Below are positions 34,656-45,266 of a stretch of 64,000 nucleotides of DNA, piece by piece. The notes below the pieces were generated by a model. It did not search any database. It was not told where the DNA came from and saw only the letters and a program-made list of their open reading frames with translations. Positions within the stretch are counted from its first letter, which is position 1; each line of letters begins with the position of its first letter. Source of the DNA: Leifsonia sp. 466MF (lineage in GTDB: Bacteria > Actinomycetota > Actinomycetes > Actinomycetales > Microbacteriaceae); assembly GCF_900100265.1 (NCBI RefSeq), contig NZ_LT629696.1, forward strand, positions 186,001-250,000, written 5' to 3'. Both the position numbers and the translations under genes were made by a program.

Positions 34656-36134
34656 ATGTCGGATGCGCAACTCACCGCCCGCTCGCTGGAGCACCTGCTC
34701 GGAGCCTGGCGGACCGCCGGCGCCAGCTACCAGGCGCTCGCCGACCGCATCCGGCTTCTCGTGCTCGACGGCCGCATCCCGATCGACACACGCCTGCCCG
34801 CCGAGCGCGATCTGGCGGCCAAGCTGGAGCTGAGCCGGACCACGGTCGCCGCCGCCTACCGCCAGCTCCGCGAGGCCGGCTTCATCGACAGCGTCCGAGG
34901 CTCCGGCAGCGTCGCGCGTCTCCCCGGCCCGGCCCTCTCCCTGCCCGCGGTGGCCGGCGAGGGGATGCTCGACTTCACCAAGGCGTCGCTCCCCGCCGCG
35001 TCGTCCCTTCCCGCCGCCGCGCGTGCAGCCGCGGAGGAACTGCCGCGCTTCCTCCCCGACCCGGGCTACGACCCCGTCGGGCTGCCGCACCTGCGCGCCG
35101 AGATCGCCGCCCGCTACGCCAGCCGCGGCCTGCCGACGACACCGGACCAGATCCTGGTGACCGTCGGGGCGCAGCAGGCGATCGCGTTGATCGCCCGCAC
35201 GTTCCTGGGCCGGGGCGACCGCGTCGTCATCGAGGTGCCGACCTACCCGCACGCCATCGAGGCGATCCGGCTGGCCGGCGCGCGGCTCGTGCCCATCACG
35301 GTCACCGCGCCGGAATCCGGGCCGCACCGCATCGGCGACGAGTCCGACGGCTGGGATGTGGAGGCGATCGAGCAGACGTTCCGCCGCGCCAATCCCGCGC
35401 TCGCGTACCTCATCCCCGACTTCCACAATCCGACCGGGGCCACCATGTCACCTGAGACGCGGGAGCGGGTGCTCGCGGCGGCCGCCGGCCACGGCGCGAT
35501 CGTTGTCGCCGACGAGACGACGGCGGAGCTCGACATCGACCGGGTCGGCGAGTTCCTGCCCCTGCCGGCCTACGCGGACTCCGCGTCCGCCGGCGCGCCG
35601 GTGATCATGATCGGCTCGGCCAGCAAGACGCTCTGGGGCGGCCTCCGCATCGGCTGGATCCGCGCCGAGCGCTCGCACATCCAGCGCCTGATCGCCGCGA
35701 AGCCGGCCACCGACCTCGGCACGCCGATGATCGAGCAGCTCGTCGTCGCGCGGATGATCCCGCAGCTTCCCGAGATCATGGAGGAGCGGCGCGAGCAGCT
35801 CCGTCTGGGCCGCGAGAACGTCCGACGCCTGGTCGCCGAGACGTTCCCCGACTGGACGATGCCGGTTCAGCACGGCGGGCTCACGGCCTGGGTGGGGATC
35901 GGCGCGCCGGTCAGTTCGGCGCTCGCACTGGCCGCGCGCAGCCACGGTCTGCTGATCGCCGCCGGACCGCGGTTCGGCATCGACGGCGCCTTCGAGCGTT
36001 TCCTGCGCATTCCGATCACCTACACCCCGGACGAGTACGAGCGCGCGTTCGCCGCCCTCACCCGGGCGTGGGCCGTCGCCGCGAACGAGCCGGTGCCGTA
36101 CTTCGACTCCGGCGCGCTGCCCAGCGTGGTCTGA
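34656..36134 (+). CDS. MocR/GntR family PLP-dependent transcriptional regulator (YczR-like)
   Basis: A 492-residue fusion. The N-terminal GntR winged helix is about residues 15-85 (SYQALADRIRLLVLDGRIPIDTRLPAERDLAAKLELSRTTVAAAYRQLREAGFI). A linker follows, then a fold-type I aminotransferase domain (ILVTVGAQQAIALIARTFLGRGD, PDFHNPTGATMS, IGSASKTLWGGLRIGWI), with Lys324 as the PLP Schiff-base residue. Members sense PLP adducts or related ligands. Its divergent partner encodes a YczE membrane protein, the conserved target of YczR regulators. Confidence 0.92.
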   Translation: MSDAQLTARSLEHLLGAWRTAGASYQALADRIRLLVLDGRIPIDTRLPAERDLAAKLELSRTTVAAAYRQLREAGFIDSVRGSGSVARLPGPALSLPAVAGEGMLDFTKASLPAASSLPAAARAAAEELPRFLPDPGYDPVGLPHLRAEIAARYASRGLPTTPDQILVTVGAQQAIALIARTFLGRGDRVVIEVPTYPHAIEAIRLAGARLVPITVTAPESGPHRIGDESDGWDVEAIEQTFRRANPALAYLIPDFHNPTGATMSPETRERVLAAAAGHGAIVVADETTAELDIDRVGEFLPLPAYADSASAGAPVIMIGSASKTLWGGLRIGWIRAERSHIQRLIAAKPATDLGTPMIEQLVVARMIPQLPEIMEERREQLRLGRENVRRLVAETFPDWTMPVQHGGLTAWVGIGAPVSSALALAARSHGLLIAAGPRFGIDGAFERFLRIPITYTPDEYERAFAALTRAWAVAANEPVPYFDSGALPSVV

Positions 36135-36289
36135 CCCGCGCGGCCCGGCCGGCCGCGCCGACGGGCACTCCCGGCGGAGTAGCGGGATGTCGTACCCAGG
36201 CATGAAGATACCGCCCACCCTGCGATGTCATACTTCCCCTGCGCCAGTGTCGGCGCGGTCCTGAAACCGTCGTCCCCGAGGGGAAACCT

Positions 36290-39200
36290 GTGCACTTCCT
36301 CGCCGTCCTGAGCATGAAGAACCGTGCCCTGATCGCGCTCGTCACGATCGTCGCCGCGGTCTTCGGCGGACTCGCCCTGACCAACCTCAAGCAGGAGCTC
36401 GCGCCGTCGATCTCGTTCCCGCAGCTGGTGGTGCTCTCCAGCTACCCGGGCGCATCGCCGGAGGTCGTGAACAACGACGTCAGCACGCCGGTCGAGGCCG
36501 CCATCCAGGGCGTTCCCGACCTCGACAGCACGAGCGCGGTCAGCAGCACCAACCAGTCCATCATCACGGCGAAGTTCACCTACGGGACCGACCTCGCCAC
36601 CGCCGAGCAGAAGATCGACCAGGCGGTCAACCGCATCAAGTCGACCCTGCCGTCGGGCGTCGAGCCGCAGGTGCTCTCGGGCAGCATCGACGACCTGCCC
36701 GTCATCCAGCTCGCGGTCACCGGCGGCGACGACCAGCGCGCCCTCGGCGACGACATCACGAAGCTCGTGCTCCCGGACGTCAAGGATGTGACGGGCGTCA
36801 ACGATGCGCAGCTGGTCGGCGAGATCGGCCGCCGCATCGCGATCACACCGGACCCGGCGAAGCTCGCCGCCGACGGCGTCTCGTCATCGGCGATCAAGGA
36901 TGCGCTGCAGCAGAACGGCGTGCTCATCCCGGGCGGAGACATTACCGAGAACGGGCAGACGCTGTCCGTCCAGTCGGGGACGCAGCTGGCGTCGGTCGAG
37001 GACATCGCCGGCCTGCCGCTGATCCGTTCGGTGACCGCGGCGGACGGTGCGGGCGCCAAGGGCGCAGCCGCGGGCGGAGCGGCCGGCGCCGCGGGAGCCG
37101 CTGGTGCGGCCGGTGGCGCTGGGGCGACCGCCGACGTCGCCTACCCGAGCACCCCGCCGACGATCGGCGACGTCGCGACCGTCGCCGAGACGGACGACCC
37201 GACCACCTCGCTTTCGCGCGTCGACGGCAAGCCCGCCCTGACGATCGCGGTCACCAAGTTGCCCTCCGCCAACACGGTCGAGGTCTCCCACGCAGTCAAC
37301 GACCTCATCCCGAGCCTGGAGAAGAAGCTCGGATCCGGCACGAAGATCACCGTCGTCTTCGACCAGGCGCCGTTCATCACCCAGTCGATCAACTCGCTCA
37401 CCGAGGAGGGGCTGCTCGGTCTTGCGATGGCGGTCATCGTCATCCTGGTGTTCCTGCTGTCCGTGCGGTCGACGCTCGTGACGGCCATCTCCATCCCGAC
37501 CAGCGTGCTGATCACGTTCATCGTCATGTGGGCGACCGGCTACACGCTCAACATCATCACGCTGGGCGCTCTGACGATCGCGATCGGGCGTGTGGTGGAC
37601 GACTCCATCGTCGTGATCGAGAACATCAAACGGCAGCTGGTGCCGGGCGCAGACCGAGCGGTGACCATCGTGCGGGCGGTCCGGGAGGTCGCGGGCGCGA
37701 TCACCGCATCCACGATCACGACCGTTGCGGTGTTCCTCCCGCTCGCGTTCGTGGGGGATGTGACCGGCGAGCTGTTCCGGCCCTTCGCCCTGACCGTCAC
37801 GATCGCCCTGCTGTCGTCGCTGCTCGTCGCCCTGACGATCGTGCCGGTGCTCGCTTACTGGTTCCTCCGGGCTCCGAAGGCGCACAAGCACGAGGGCGGC
37901 CCCGAGGTCGAGGCCGCCGCCCTGTCGGTGGAGGAGGCTGCAGCATCCGGCATCGACGAGCTCGAGCACCCCTCCCGGCTCCAGGCCGGCTACCTGCCGA
38001 TCATCCGCTGGACGCTCAAGCGCTCGGGGCTGACCATCACCGCGGCGGTCCTGGTGCTCGTCCTCACGCTCCTCACGGTGCCGTTGCTGAAGACCAACTT
38101 CCTCGGGTCGAGCGGGCAGAACTCCCTCACCGTCACGCAGACCCTCGACCCCGGGGCGAGCCTCCAGTCGAAGGACGACGCGGCCAAGGTGGTCGAGGAG
38201 AAGCTGCTCGGCACCGACGGCGTCGAGACCGTCCAGGTCTCCATCGGCTCCAGCGGCTCGTCGCTGCGGGACGCGTTCACCGGCGGGGGCGGCGGTGGGA
38301 CGACCTTCTCCATCACGACCGACCCGAACGCCGACCAGGAGAAGCTGCAGAACACCATCGAGGACGAACTGGCCGACATCAAGGACCAGGGAGAGATCAC
38401 CCTCTCGGCGTCCAGCGGCTTCGGCGGCTCCACCGACATCCAGGTCGACATCTCCGCCAGCAGCAACGCCGACCTGCAGAAGGCGACGGACTCGGTGGTC
38501 GCCGAGCTGCGGAAGAAGTCGTCGCTGAAGCAGGTGACCGACAACCTGAGCGCATCGCTGCCCTACGTCTCGGTGGACGTCGATCGATCCAAGGCCGCAG
38601 CCGCCGGACTCAGCGAGGTGGCCGTCGGCACGATCGTCTCGCAGGCGGTCCAGCCCACGCAGGCGGGTTCCGTCGCCATCGACGACACCACGCTGAAGAT
38701 CTACCTGCAGAGCGACAACCCGCCGACGACCGTCGCGGGGCTCGCGCAGCTGTCCATCCCGACCGCGACGGGGATCGTGCCACTCGACACGCTCGCCAGC
38801 GTGAAGGAGGTCAAGGGCCCGGCGACGGTGACCACCCAGCGCGGGCTCCGGACCGCGTCCGTGACCGCCACCCCGGCGACGGACAACCTCACGACCGCGA
38901 ACGCCGACGTCAACGCGGCGCTCAAGGCGGCGGACCTGCCCTCGGGCGCGACGGCCAAGATCGGTGGTGTCTCTTCGAGCCAGTCGGATGCGTTCCAGCA
39001 GCTGGGCCTCGCCCTCCTCGCGGCCATCCTCATCGTGTACATCGTCATGGTGGCGACGTTCCGCTCGCTGCGGCAGCCGCTGGAGCTCCTTGTCTCCGTC
39101 CCGTTCGCGGCGACCGGTGCCATCCTGCTGCAGCTCGCCTCCGGCATTCCGCTCGGCGTCGCCTCGCTGATCGGACTGCTGATGCTCATCGGCATCGTGG

Positions 39201-39688
39201 TGACCAACGCCATCGTGCTCATCGACCTGGTGAACCAGTACCGGCGACGCGGCCTCACGGTCGCGGACGCGGTGGCGCACGGTGCATCGCGACGACTCCG
39301 CCCGATCCTGATGACGGCGCTCGCCACGATCGCGGCGCTGACCCCGATGGCGATCGGCCTGACCGGTCACGGCGGCTTCATCTCGCAGCCGCTCGCGATC
39401 GTCGTGATCGGCGGTCTCATCTCCTCGACCGTGCTGACACTCGTCGTGCTGCCGACGCTGTACAACCTGGTCGAAGGGCGACGGGAGCGGAAAGAGGCGC
39501 GGAAGGCAGCGAAGGCCGCGGCCGGCGGTGGCGCGGGCGACGACGGGACCGGGGATGGCGGCGCCGGCAATGGCGGGACTCCGGTGACCGGTGGACCGAC
39601 CGGGCCGGAGGGTTCGGACGGTACGGGTACACCGACCGCTCCTCAGCCGCCCGTCTTCACGCGGCCGGCCGGAGGGACGCAGGTCTGA
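36290..39688 (+). CDS. RND-family efflux permease (HAE1/AcrB-like, Gram-positive type)
   Basis: A 1132-residue permease with the RND layout: TM1 near residue 15, a first large external domain, TM2-6 (LAMAVIVILVFLLSVRSTLVTAISIPTSVLITFIVMWATGYTLNIITLGALTIAIGRVVDDSIVVIENI, which carries the DD pair of the proton path), a second external domain, then TM8-12. An external-loop insert at about residues 245-280 is almost only Gly and Ala, and the ~75-residue cytoplasmic tail is Gly/Pro-rich. No periplasmic adaptor or outer-membrane gene is adjacent, as for SwrC-like proteins of Gram-positive bacteria. GTG start. Confidence 0.93.
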   Translation: MHFLAVLSMKNRALIALVTIVAAVFGGLALTNLKQELAPSISFPQLVVLSSYPGASPEVVNNDVSTPVEAAIQGVPDLDSTSAVSSTNQSIITAKFTYGTDLATAEQKIDQAVNRIKSTLPSGVEPQVLSGSIDDLPVIQLAVTGGDDQRALGDDITKLVLPDVKDVTGVNDAQLVGEIGRRIAITPDPAKLAADGVSSSAIKDALQQNGVLIPGGDITENGQTLSVQSGTQLASVEDIAGLPLIRSVTAADGAGAKGAAAGGAAGAAGAAGAAGGAGATADVAYPSTPPTIGDVATVAETDDPTTSLSRVDGKPALTIAVTKLPSANTVEVSHAVNDLIPSLEKKLGSGTKITVVFDQAPFITQSINSLTEEGLLGLAMAVIVILVFLLSVRSTLVTAISIPTSVLITFIVMWATGYTLNIITLGALTIAIGRVVDDSIVVIENIKRQLVPGADRAVTIVRAVREVAGAITASTITTVAVFLPLAFVGDVTGELFRPFALTVTIALLSSLLVALTIVPVLAYWFLRAPKAHKHEGGPEVEAAALSVEEAAASGIDELEHPSRLQAGYLPIIRWTLKRSGLTITAAVLVLVLTLLTVPLLKTNFLGSSGQNSLTVTQTLDPGASLQSKDDAAKVVEEKLLGTDGVETVQVSIGSSGSSLRDAFTGGGGGGTTFSITTDPNADQEKLQNTIEDELADIKDQGEITLSASSGFGGSTDIQVDISASSNADLQKATDSVVAELRKKSSLKQVTDNLSASLPYVSVDVDRSKAAAAGLSEVAVGTIVSQAVQPTQAGSVAIDDTTLKIYLQSDNPPTTVAGLAQLSIPTATGIVPLDTLASVKEVKGPATVTTQRGLRTASVTATPATDNLTTANADVNAALKAADLPSGATAKIGGVSSSQSDAFQQLGLALLAAILIVYIVMVATFRSLRQPLELLVSVPFAATGAILLQLASGIPLGVASLIGLLMLIGIVVTNAIVLIDLVNQYRRRGLTVADAVAHGASRRLRPILMTALATIAALTPMAIGLTGHGGFISQPLAIVVIGGLISSTVLTLVVLPTLYNLVEGRRERKEARKAAKAAAGGGAGDDGTGDGGAGNGGTPVTGGPTGPEGSDGTGTPTAPQPPVFTRPAGGTQV

Positions 39689-39771
39689 TCCGACGGCTGC
39701 GTCCGGTATCCCAGACGGGCATGCCGGACGCGGCCGATGCGTTTGCGCCGCCCGTCGCTAGGGTCGCGGGT

Positions 39772-40668
39772 ATGAGCGCACACGGACTCTCGGTCGACCC
39801 GCTGTGGCCGCGCGCAGGCGACTGGCCATCACTCGGACCGGATGGCGCGGACCTGACGCTGATCGGCATCCCGACGCAGGAGACCTCGCTCTCGCCGACC
39901 GGTGCGGGTGCCACCCCCGCGGCCGTGCGGGATGCGCTGCGTCGCTACTCGGCGTTCGCACCGGGAGAGGGCGTCGAGGCGCTGCGCTTCGCGGACGCCG
40001 GCGACGTGCCGTCACCCGACGGCCCGGAGGGGCGGGAACGTGCGCGTGCGGCAATGGCGGAGGCCTCGTCCCGGTCGCGACTGACGGTCGCGGTCGGCGG
40101 CGACAACTCGCTCACGGTCCCGGCGGCGCTCGGGTCGTTCGGCGGGGACCTCGGCGCGGCGGGGCTGATCACGCTCGACGCCCATCACGATCTGCGAGAC
40201 GGATCGTCCAACGGCTCTCCGGTGCGCGAGCTCATCGAGGCCGGGCTCGACGGCCGGCGGATCGTGCAGATCGGCATCGCCGACTTCGCGAACTCGGCCG
40301 CCTACGCCCGCCGCGCGGCGGACTATGGCATCACGGTGATCCTCCGCGACGAGCTGCACACGCGTCCGCTGGACGACGTCATGGCGGAGGCGCTGGAGAT
40401 CGCAGGGGCGGGCGGCGGCCCGGTCCACGTCGATCTGGACGTGGACGTCTGCGATCGCTCGGTTGCTCCGGGGTGCCCGGCATCCGTCCCGGGCGGCCTC
40501 GCTGCCTGGGAGCTGCGCCGCTTCGCGCGGCTCGCCGGCGCATCCCCGCTTGTCCGCTCCCTCGACATCGCCGAGGTGGATGCGACTGCCGACGCCCCCG
40601 ACCAGCGCACGGTCCGCCTCGCGGCGCTCCTCGTCCTCGACGCCGCCGCCGGCCTCGCCTCCCGCTGA
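39772..40668 (+). CDS. hutG: Formimidoylglutamase / arginase-family ureohydrolase
   Basis: A 298-residue ureohydrolase. The metal motifs are GGDNS (VAVGGDNSLT), DAHHDLRD (ITLDAHHDLRDGSSNGSPV), and VDLDVDVCD (HVDLDVDVCDRSVAPGCPAS, in place of the DxDxxDP of arginases), with a final SLDIAEVDATAD. The neighbourhood with hutI, hutU and hutH points to hydrolysis of N-formimino-glutamate to glutamate and formamide. ATG 39772 is 7 nt after TAGGGT (39759-39764), a probable leaderless start. It is convergent with hutI. Confidence 0.87.
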   Translation: MSAHGLSVDPLWPRAGDWPSLGPDGADLTLIGIPTQETSLSPTGAGATPAAVRDALRRYSAFAPGEGVEALRFADAGDVPSPDGPEGRERARAAMAEASSRSRLTVAVGGDNSLTVPAALGSFGGDLGAAGLITLDAHHDLRDGSSNGSPVRELIEAGLDGRRIVQIGIADFANSAAYARRAADYGITVILRDELHTRPLDDVMAEALEIAGAGGGPVHVDLDVDVCDRSVAPGCPASVPGGLAAWELRRFARLAGASPLVRSLDIAEVDATADAPDQRTVRLAALLVLDAAAGLASR

Positions 40669-40695
40669 CCCATCCCGTCCCGTCCCCGTCGCCCA

Positions 40696-40761
40696 CCGTC
40701 GAGTCCGCAAACTTTGCACGCTCGCGGGGCGAATCGTGTGCAAAGTTTGCGGACTCGACGG
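40696..40761. repeat. Long palindromic intergenic element (family copy B)
   Basis: The 24-bp arms are fully complementary (40696-40719 with 40738-40761) around an 18-nt loop; the left arm begins CCGTCGAGTCCGC. It lies between the convergent hutG and hutI genes, 14 bp from the hutI stop. It is related in sequence to copies at 8104-8181 and 43608-43681, and a bidirectional terminator is likely. Confidence 0.88.
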
Positions 40762-40775
40762 CGGGGCGGAAGGGA

Positions 40776-41933
40776 CTAGAGGTGGAGGGTGCGCTCGATG
40801 AGGGGGACGCCGGGACGGTAGGCGAGGTGGATGTGGCTGGGGGCGCGGAGGACCGCCAGGTCGGCCCGCGCTCCGGGTCGCAGGTGCCCGACGTCGTCGC
40901 GACGGAGCGCGGCGGCGCCGCCGAGCGTCGCCGCCTGCAGGGCCTCGGCCGGCGTCAGCCCGAGCTCACGCACGGCGAGGGCGATGCAGAACGGCATCGA
41001 CGACGTGAACGACGACCCCGGGTTGCAGTCGCTGGCGAGCGCCACGGTCGCGCCGGCGTCGAGGAGGCGACGCCCGGACGGGTAGGGATGCCGCGTCGAG
41101 AACTCGACGCCGGGAAGCAGCGTCGCGACGGTCCGGGAGGCGGCCAGCCGCTCCACGTCGTCGTCGGTCAGGTAGGTGCAGTGGTCGACGCTCGCCGCAT
41201 CCAGTTCCACAGCGAGGGCGACGCCCTCTCCGGGGCCGAGCTGGGCGGCGTGGATGCGCACGCCCAGTCCGCGTGCGGCTCCCGCCCTCAGGATCCGCTC
41301 CGACTGCTCGACGCTGAACGCGCCCGTCTCGCAGAAGACGTCGATCCAGCGCGCGTGGGGCGCGCAGGCGTCGAGCATCGGGCCGGTGACGAGATCCACA
41401 TAGGTGTCCGGGTCGTCGGCGTACTCGGCTGGGACGACGTGCGCACCCAGGAACGTGGTCTCGTCGGTCACCTCGCGCGCCAGTCGGAGCAGCCGCTCCT
41501 CGTCGGCGACGGTCAGCCCGTAGCCGCTCTTGATCTCGAACGTCGTCGTGCCCTGCGCGTGCAGCTCGGCTACGAGCCGAGCCAACCGCGCGCGCAGTTC
41601 CTCGTCCGTCGCGGCGCGCGTCGCTGCGACCGTGGACCGTATGCCGCCAGCGGTATACGGCCGCCCGGCCATGCGCGCCTCGAACTCCTGCGCGCGATCT
41701 CCGGCGAAAACGAGGTGGGTGTGCGAGTCCACGAACCCCGGGATCACGGCCGCGCCGGCGACGTCGACGACGCTGTCCGCATCCGATCGGGGGGCAGCGG
41801 CCGAGGGTCCGGTCCAGGTCACCCAGCCGTCGACGGCGAGAACAGCCGCATCACGAACCAGCCCGAGGGGTCCGGGATGCGCCGGGTCGAACGTCGTCAG
41901 CTCGCCGATGCCGGTGACGAGGGTGGCGGTCAT
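40776..41933 (-). CDS. hutI: Imidazolonepropionase
   Basis: A 385-residue amidohydrolase that opens 4-imidazolone-5-propanoate to formiminoglutamate, step 3 of histidine breakdown. The metal site is [26 protein letters not shown]; later features are EIKSGYGLT, His in [10 protein letters not shown], the SVDHCTYL strand, and Asp in [11 protein letters not shown]. Length is slightly short of the family average (about 400). The ATG overlaps the hutU stop (ATGA), so the two are translationally coupled. Confidence 0.95.
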   Translation of the reverse strand: MTATLVTGIGELTTFDPAHPGPLGLVRDAAVLAVDGWVTWTGPSAAAPRSDADSVVDVAGAAVIPGFVDSHTHLVFAGDRAQEFEARMAGRPYTAGGIRSTVAATRAATDEELRARLARLVAELHAQGTTTFEIKSGYGLTVADEERLLRLAREVTDETTFLGAHVVPAEYADDPDTYVDLVTGPMLDACAPHARWIDVFCETGAFSVEQSERILRAGAARGLGVRIHAAQLGPGEGVALAVELDAASVDHCTYLTDDDVERLAASRTVATLLPGVEFSTRHPYPSGRRLLDAGATVALASDCNPGSSFTSSMPFCIALAVRELGLTPAEALQAATLGGAAALRRDDVGHLRPGARADLAVLRAPSHIHLAYRPGVPLIERTLHL

Positions 41934-43588
41934 CGGCCTTCGCGCATCGGGATGCGCAGCCCGCGCTCCTCCGCGACCTCGACCGCGCGCTCGTATCCCG
42001 CATCCACATGCCGCATCACGCCCGTGCCCGGATCGTTCGTCAGTACGCGCTCGATCTTCTCCGCGGCGAGTGGCGTGCCGTCGGCGACGACGACCTGCCC
42101 GGCGTGGATGCTGCGGCCGATCCCGACGCCGCCACCGTGGTGGAGCGACACCCAGGTCGCGCCGGACGCCGTGTTGAGCAGCGCGTTGAGGAGGGGCCAG
42201 TCGGCGATCGCATCGGAGCCGTCCGCCATCGACTCCGTCTCCCGATACGGCGAGGCGACCGAGCCGGAGTCGAGGTGGTCGCGCCCGATCACGACCGGCG
42301 CGGACAGCTCGCCCGAGGCGACCATCTCGTTGAACCGGAGACCGGCCAGGTGCCGCTCCTTGTATCCCAGCCAGCAGATCCGGGCGGGTAGTCCCTCGAA
42401 GTGCACCTTCTCGCCCGCCTGGGTGATCCAGCGGCGCAGGTGCTCGTCGTGGGGGAACAGGTCGAGCACGGCGCGGTCCGTCGCAGCGATGTCGGCCGGA
42501 TCGCCCGAGAGCGCGGCCCACCGGAACGGTCCCTTGCCCTCGGCGAAGAGCGGACGGATGTACGCGGGCACGAACCCGGGGAAGTCGAATGCGCGGTCGT
42601 AGCCGCCCAGCTGGGCCTCCGTGCGGATCGAATTGCCGTAGTCGAAGACCTCGGAGCCGGCGTCCTGGAAGCCGACCATCGCCTCCACCTGGGCGGCCAT
42701 CGACCGTCGGGCGTCGTCCGTGAAGCGCTCGGGGTCTGCGGCGGCGCGGTCGCGCCACTCCTCGACGGTGTAGCCGACGGGCAGGTAGCTCAGCGGGTCG
42801 TGCGCGCTGGTCTGGTCGGTGACGATGTCGATCGGCACACCGCGGCGGAGCAGTTCGGGGAAGACCTCCGCCGCGTTCCCGACCACGCCGACGGAAAGCG
42901 CGCGGCGCTCGTCCTTGGCCGCCAGTGCCTGCGCGACCGCGTCGTCGAGGTCGTCCGCCAGCACGTCGAGGTAGCCGTGGTCGACGCGGCGCTGCAGGCG
43001 GGTGCCGTCTACATCCACGATGAGCACCGCCCCGCCGTTCATGGTGACCGCGAGCGGCTGCGCTCCGCCCATGCCGCCGCATCCACCGGTCAGCGTGAGG
43101 GTGCCGGCGAGAGTTCCGTCGAACCTCTTCCGCGCGACCGCGCCGAACGTTTCGTACGTGCCCTGGAGGATGCCCTGCGAGCCGATGTAGATCCACGAAC
43201 CGGCGGTCATCTGGCCGTACATGGTGAGACCGAGCGCCTCCAGTCGGCGAAACTCGGGCCACGTCGCCCAGTCGCCGACGAGATTGGAGTTGGCGATCAG
43301 CACCCGGGGAGCCCACTCGTGCGTGCGGAAGACGCCGACCGGCTTGCCCGACTGCACGAGCAGCGTCTCGTCGGCCTCGAGGTCGCGGAGGGTGCGGACG
43401 ATCGCGTCGAACGCCTCCCAGCTGCGGGCCGCGCGGCCGGTGCCGCCGTAGACGACCAGGTCGTCGGGGCGCTCGGCGACCTCCGGGTCGAGGTTGTTCA
43501 TCAGCATCCGCAGCGGGGCCTCGGTCTGCCAGCTCTTGGCGCTGAGCTCGGTGCCTCGCGCCGCGCGCACCGGTCGGGCTCCATCCAT
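41930..43588 (-). CDS. hutU: Urocanate hydratase
   Basis: A 552-residue urocanase, step 2 of histidine breakdown, with tightly bound NAD+. It begins with the region [33 protein letters not shown], has the NAD-binding stretch [23 protein letters not shown], the active-site Cys region around [12 protein letters not shown], and C-terminal [30 protein letters not shown]. Length is normal. It follows hutH by 93 bp that contain palindrome copy C, so some termination between hutH and hutU is possible. Confidence 0.97.
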   Translation of the reverse strand: MDGARPVRAARGTELSAKSWQTEAPLRMLMNNLDPEVAERPDDLVVYGGTGRAARSWEAFDAIVRTLRDLEADETLLVQSGKPVGVFRTHEWAPRVLIANSNLVGDWATWPEFRRLEALGLTMYGQMTAGSWIYIGSQGILQGTYETFGAVARKRFDGTLAGTLTLTGGCGGMGGAQPLAVTMNGGAVLIVDVDGTRLQRRVDHGYLDVLADDLDDAVAQALAAKDERRALSVGVVGNAAEVFPELLRRGVPIDIVTDQTSAHDPLSYLPVGYTVEEWRDRAAADPERFTDDARRSMAAQVEAMVGFQDAGSEVFDYGNSIRTEAQLGGYDRAFDFPGFVPAYIRPLFAEGKGPFRWAALSGDPADIAATDRAVLDLFPHDEHLRRWITQAGEKVHFEGLPARICWLGYKERHLAGLRFNEMVASGELSAPVVIGRDHLDSGSVASPYRETESMADGSDAIADWPLLNALLNTASGATWVSLHHGGGVGIGRSIHAGQVVVADGTPLAAEKIERVLTNDPGTGVMRHVDAGYERAVEVAEERGLRIPMREGR

Positions 43589-43607
43589 GGTTCTCGTTCC
43601 TTTCGTT

Positions 43608-43681
43608 ACCCCGTCGAGTCCGCGAAGACTGACGGTTTCGACGCTGATTTCGTGCAGTTTGTGCGTACTCGACGGTGGGGG
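43608..43681. repeat. Palindromic intergenic element (family copy C) between hutH and hutU
   Basis: The left arm CCGTCGAGT (43611-43619) pairs with ACTCGACGG (43667-43675), with looser inner pairing. The right arm differs from copy A (8152-8181) at a single position over 30 bases. It abuts the hutH stop codon. Unlike copies A and B it lies inside a same-strand operon, so it may attenuate hutU and hutI. Confidence 0.8.
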
Positions 43682-45214
43682 TCAGGGGAGGTGGGCGGCG
43701 GCGCGGAGGGCGCCGGAGGTCACGAGAGCGTAGGCGGCCTCGATCTCGGGGGAGAGGTGGCGGTCGGGGCCCGGGCCCGGGACGACCGTCCGCAGCGTCG
43801 CGATGACGGCTCCCGTGGCGGGGCCCGGCTGCAGCGGGGCGCGCAGGTCGGCTCCCCGGGCGGCGGTCATGACCTCGATCGCGATCACGCGAGCGAGTCC
43901 GTCGATGGCGCGGCGCAGTTTGCGGGCGGCCGCCCATCCCATCGACACGTGGTCCTCCTGCATGGCCGACGAGGGGATGCTGTCCACCGACGCCGGCGCA
44001 GCCAGCCGCTTCAGCTCGGAGACGATCCCGGCGGCCGTGTACTGGGCGATCATCAGACCGGAGTCGACGCCGACTTCATGGGCGAGGAATGGCGGCAGCC
44101 CCTGGTTGCGCGCCGGGTCGAGGAAGCGGTCCGTGCGGCGCTCCGACATGCTGGCGACGTCGGCGACGGCGATCGCGAGGAAGTCGAGCACGTACGCGAC
44201 CGGCGCTCCGTGGAAGTTGCCGTTCGACTCCACCCGCCCGTCGAGGGTGAGCACCGGGTTGTCCACGGCCGAGGCCAGCTCGCGCTCGGCCACCAGCTCC
44301 GCGTGCGCGACGGTGTCGCGTGCGGCGCCGTGCACCTGCGGAGAGCACCGGAGCGAGTAGGCGTCCTGCACCCGGGTGCACTCCGGTCCCTTGTGACTCG
44401 CGACGATCGGCGAGCCGGCGAGCAGGGCGCGCAGGTTCGCCGCCGAGACCGCCTGGCCGGCCTGCGGCCGCAGCCGCTGCAGGTCGTCGGCGAACACCGC
44501 GTCGGTGCCGAGCAGGGCCTCGACGCTCATCGCGGCGGCGATGTCGGCGTCGGTCAGCAGGCCGTGGAGGTCGTGAATGGCGAGCGCGAGCATCCCGAGC
44601 ATCCCGTCGGTGCCGTTGATGAGCGCGAGGCCCTCCTTCTCGGCGAGGACCACTGGCTCGATTCCTGCGGCGGCGAGGGCGTCGGCCGCGTCGACCAGTT
44701 CGCCGTCGACCCGCACGCGGCCCTCGCCCATCGCCGCCAGGGCGCAGTGTGCGAGCGGCGCGAGGTCGCCGGAGCACCCGAGCGAGCCGTACTCGTGGAC
44801 GACCGGCGTGATCCCCGCATTGAGGAGGGCGGCGTAGGTCTCGACGGTCTGGGTCCGCGCACCCGTGCGCGCGGTCATCAGCGTGGACAGGCGCAGCAGC
44901 ATGAGGGCACGGACGACCTCGCGCTCGACCTCGGGACCGGATCCGGCCGCGTGCGAGCGCACGAGGCTCGCCTGCAGCTGCGCCCGGCGATCGGCGGGGA
45001 TGAATGTCGTGGCGAGTGCGCCGAAGCCGGTCGAGATGCCGTAGTGCGGCTCGGTGTCGTCGGCGAGGGCGTCGACGATCGCGCGGGAGGCGGCGACACC
45101 GGCGAGGGCGTCCGAGTCGAGTTCGACGCGGGCGTCGTGGCGCGCGACGGCGACCACGTCGTCGATGGTGAGCGGTCCGGCACCGACGGTGACGGCGGTC
45201 TGGGTCTGGAGCAT
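43682..45214 (-). CDS. hutH: Histidine ammonia-lyase
   Basis: A 510-residue aromatic amino acid lyase that converts histidine to trans-urocanate. The MIO cofactor triad is Cys147-Ser148-Gly149 in [14 protein letters not shown], the CSG form known from Streptomyces HutH rather than the ASG of proteobacteria. Other signatures are [14 protein letters not shown] at the N-terminus, [11 protein letters not shown], and [19 protein letters not shown]. The ATG start at 45214 is the first conserved methionine; the longer in-frame extension overlaps the divergent iclR gene. It is the first gene of a hutH-hutU-hutI operon. Confidence 0.97.
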   Translation of the reverse strand: MLQTQTAVTVGAGPLTIDDVVAVARHDARVELDSDALAGVAASRAIVDALADDTEPHYGISTGFGALATTFIPADRRAQLQASLVRSHAAGSGPEVEREVVRALMLLRLSTLMTARTGARTQTVETYAALLNAGITPVVHEYGSLGCSGDLAPLAHCALAAMGEGRVRVDGELVDAADALAAAGIEPVVLAEKEGLALINGTDGMLGMLALAIHDLHGLLTDADIAAAMSVEALLGTDAVFADDLQRLRPQAGQAVSAANLRALLAGSPIVASHKGPECTRVQDAYSLRCSPQVHGAARDTVAHAELVAERELASAVDNPVLTLDGRVESNGNFHGAPVAYVLDFLAIAVADVASMSERRTDRFLDPARNQGLPPFLAHEVGVDSGLMIAQYTAAGIVSELKRLAAPASVDSIPSSAMQEDHVSMGWAAARKLRRAIDGLARVIAIEVMTAARGADLRAPLQPGPATGAVIATLRTVVPGPGPDRHLSPEIEAAYALVTSGALRAAAHLP

Positions 45215-45266
45215 GGTCCGATCCTCGCGCCGCGCGGTCGTGAGCGCTCCGGCTGTAGGCTGCTCG

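Noticed and set aside
36884..39370. Long minus-strand frame opposite the RND permease
   Set aside because: Asp/Arg/His-rich shadow translation; the plus strand is clearly the coding strand.
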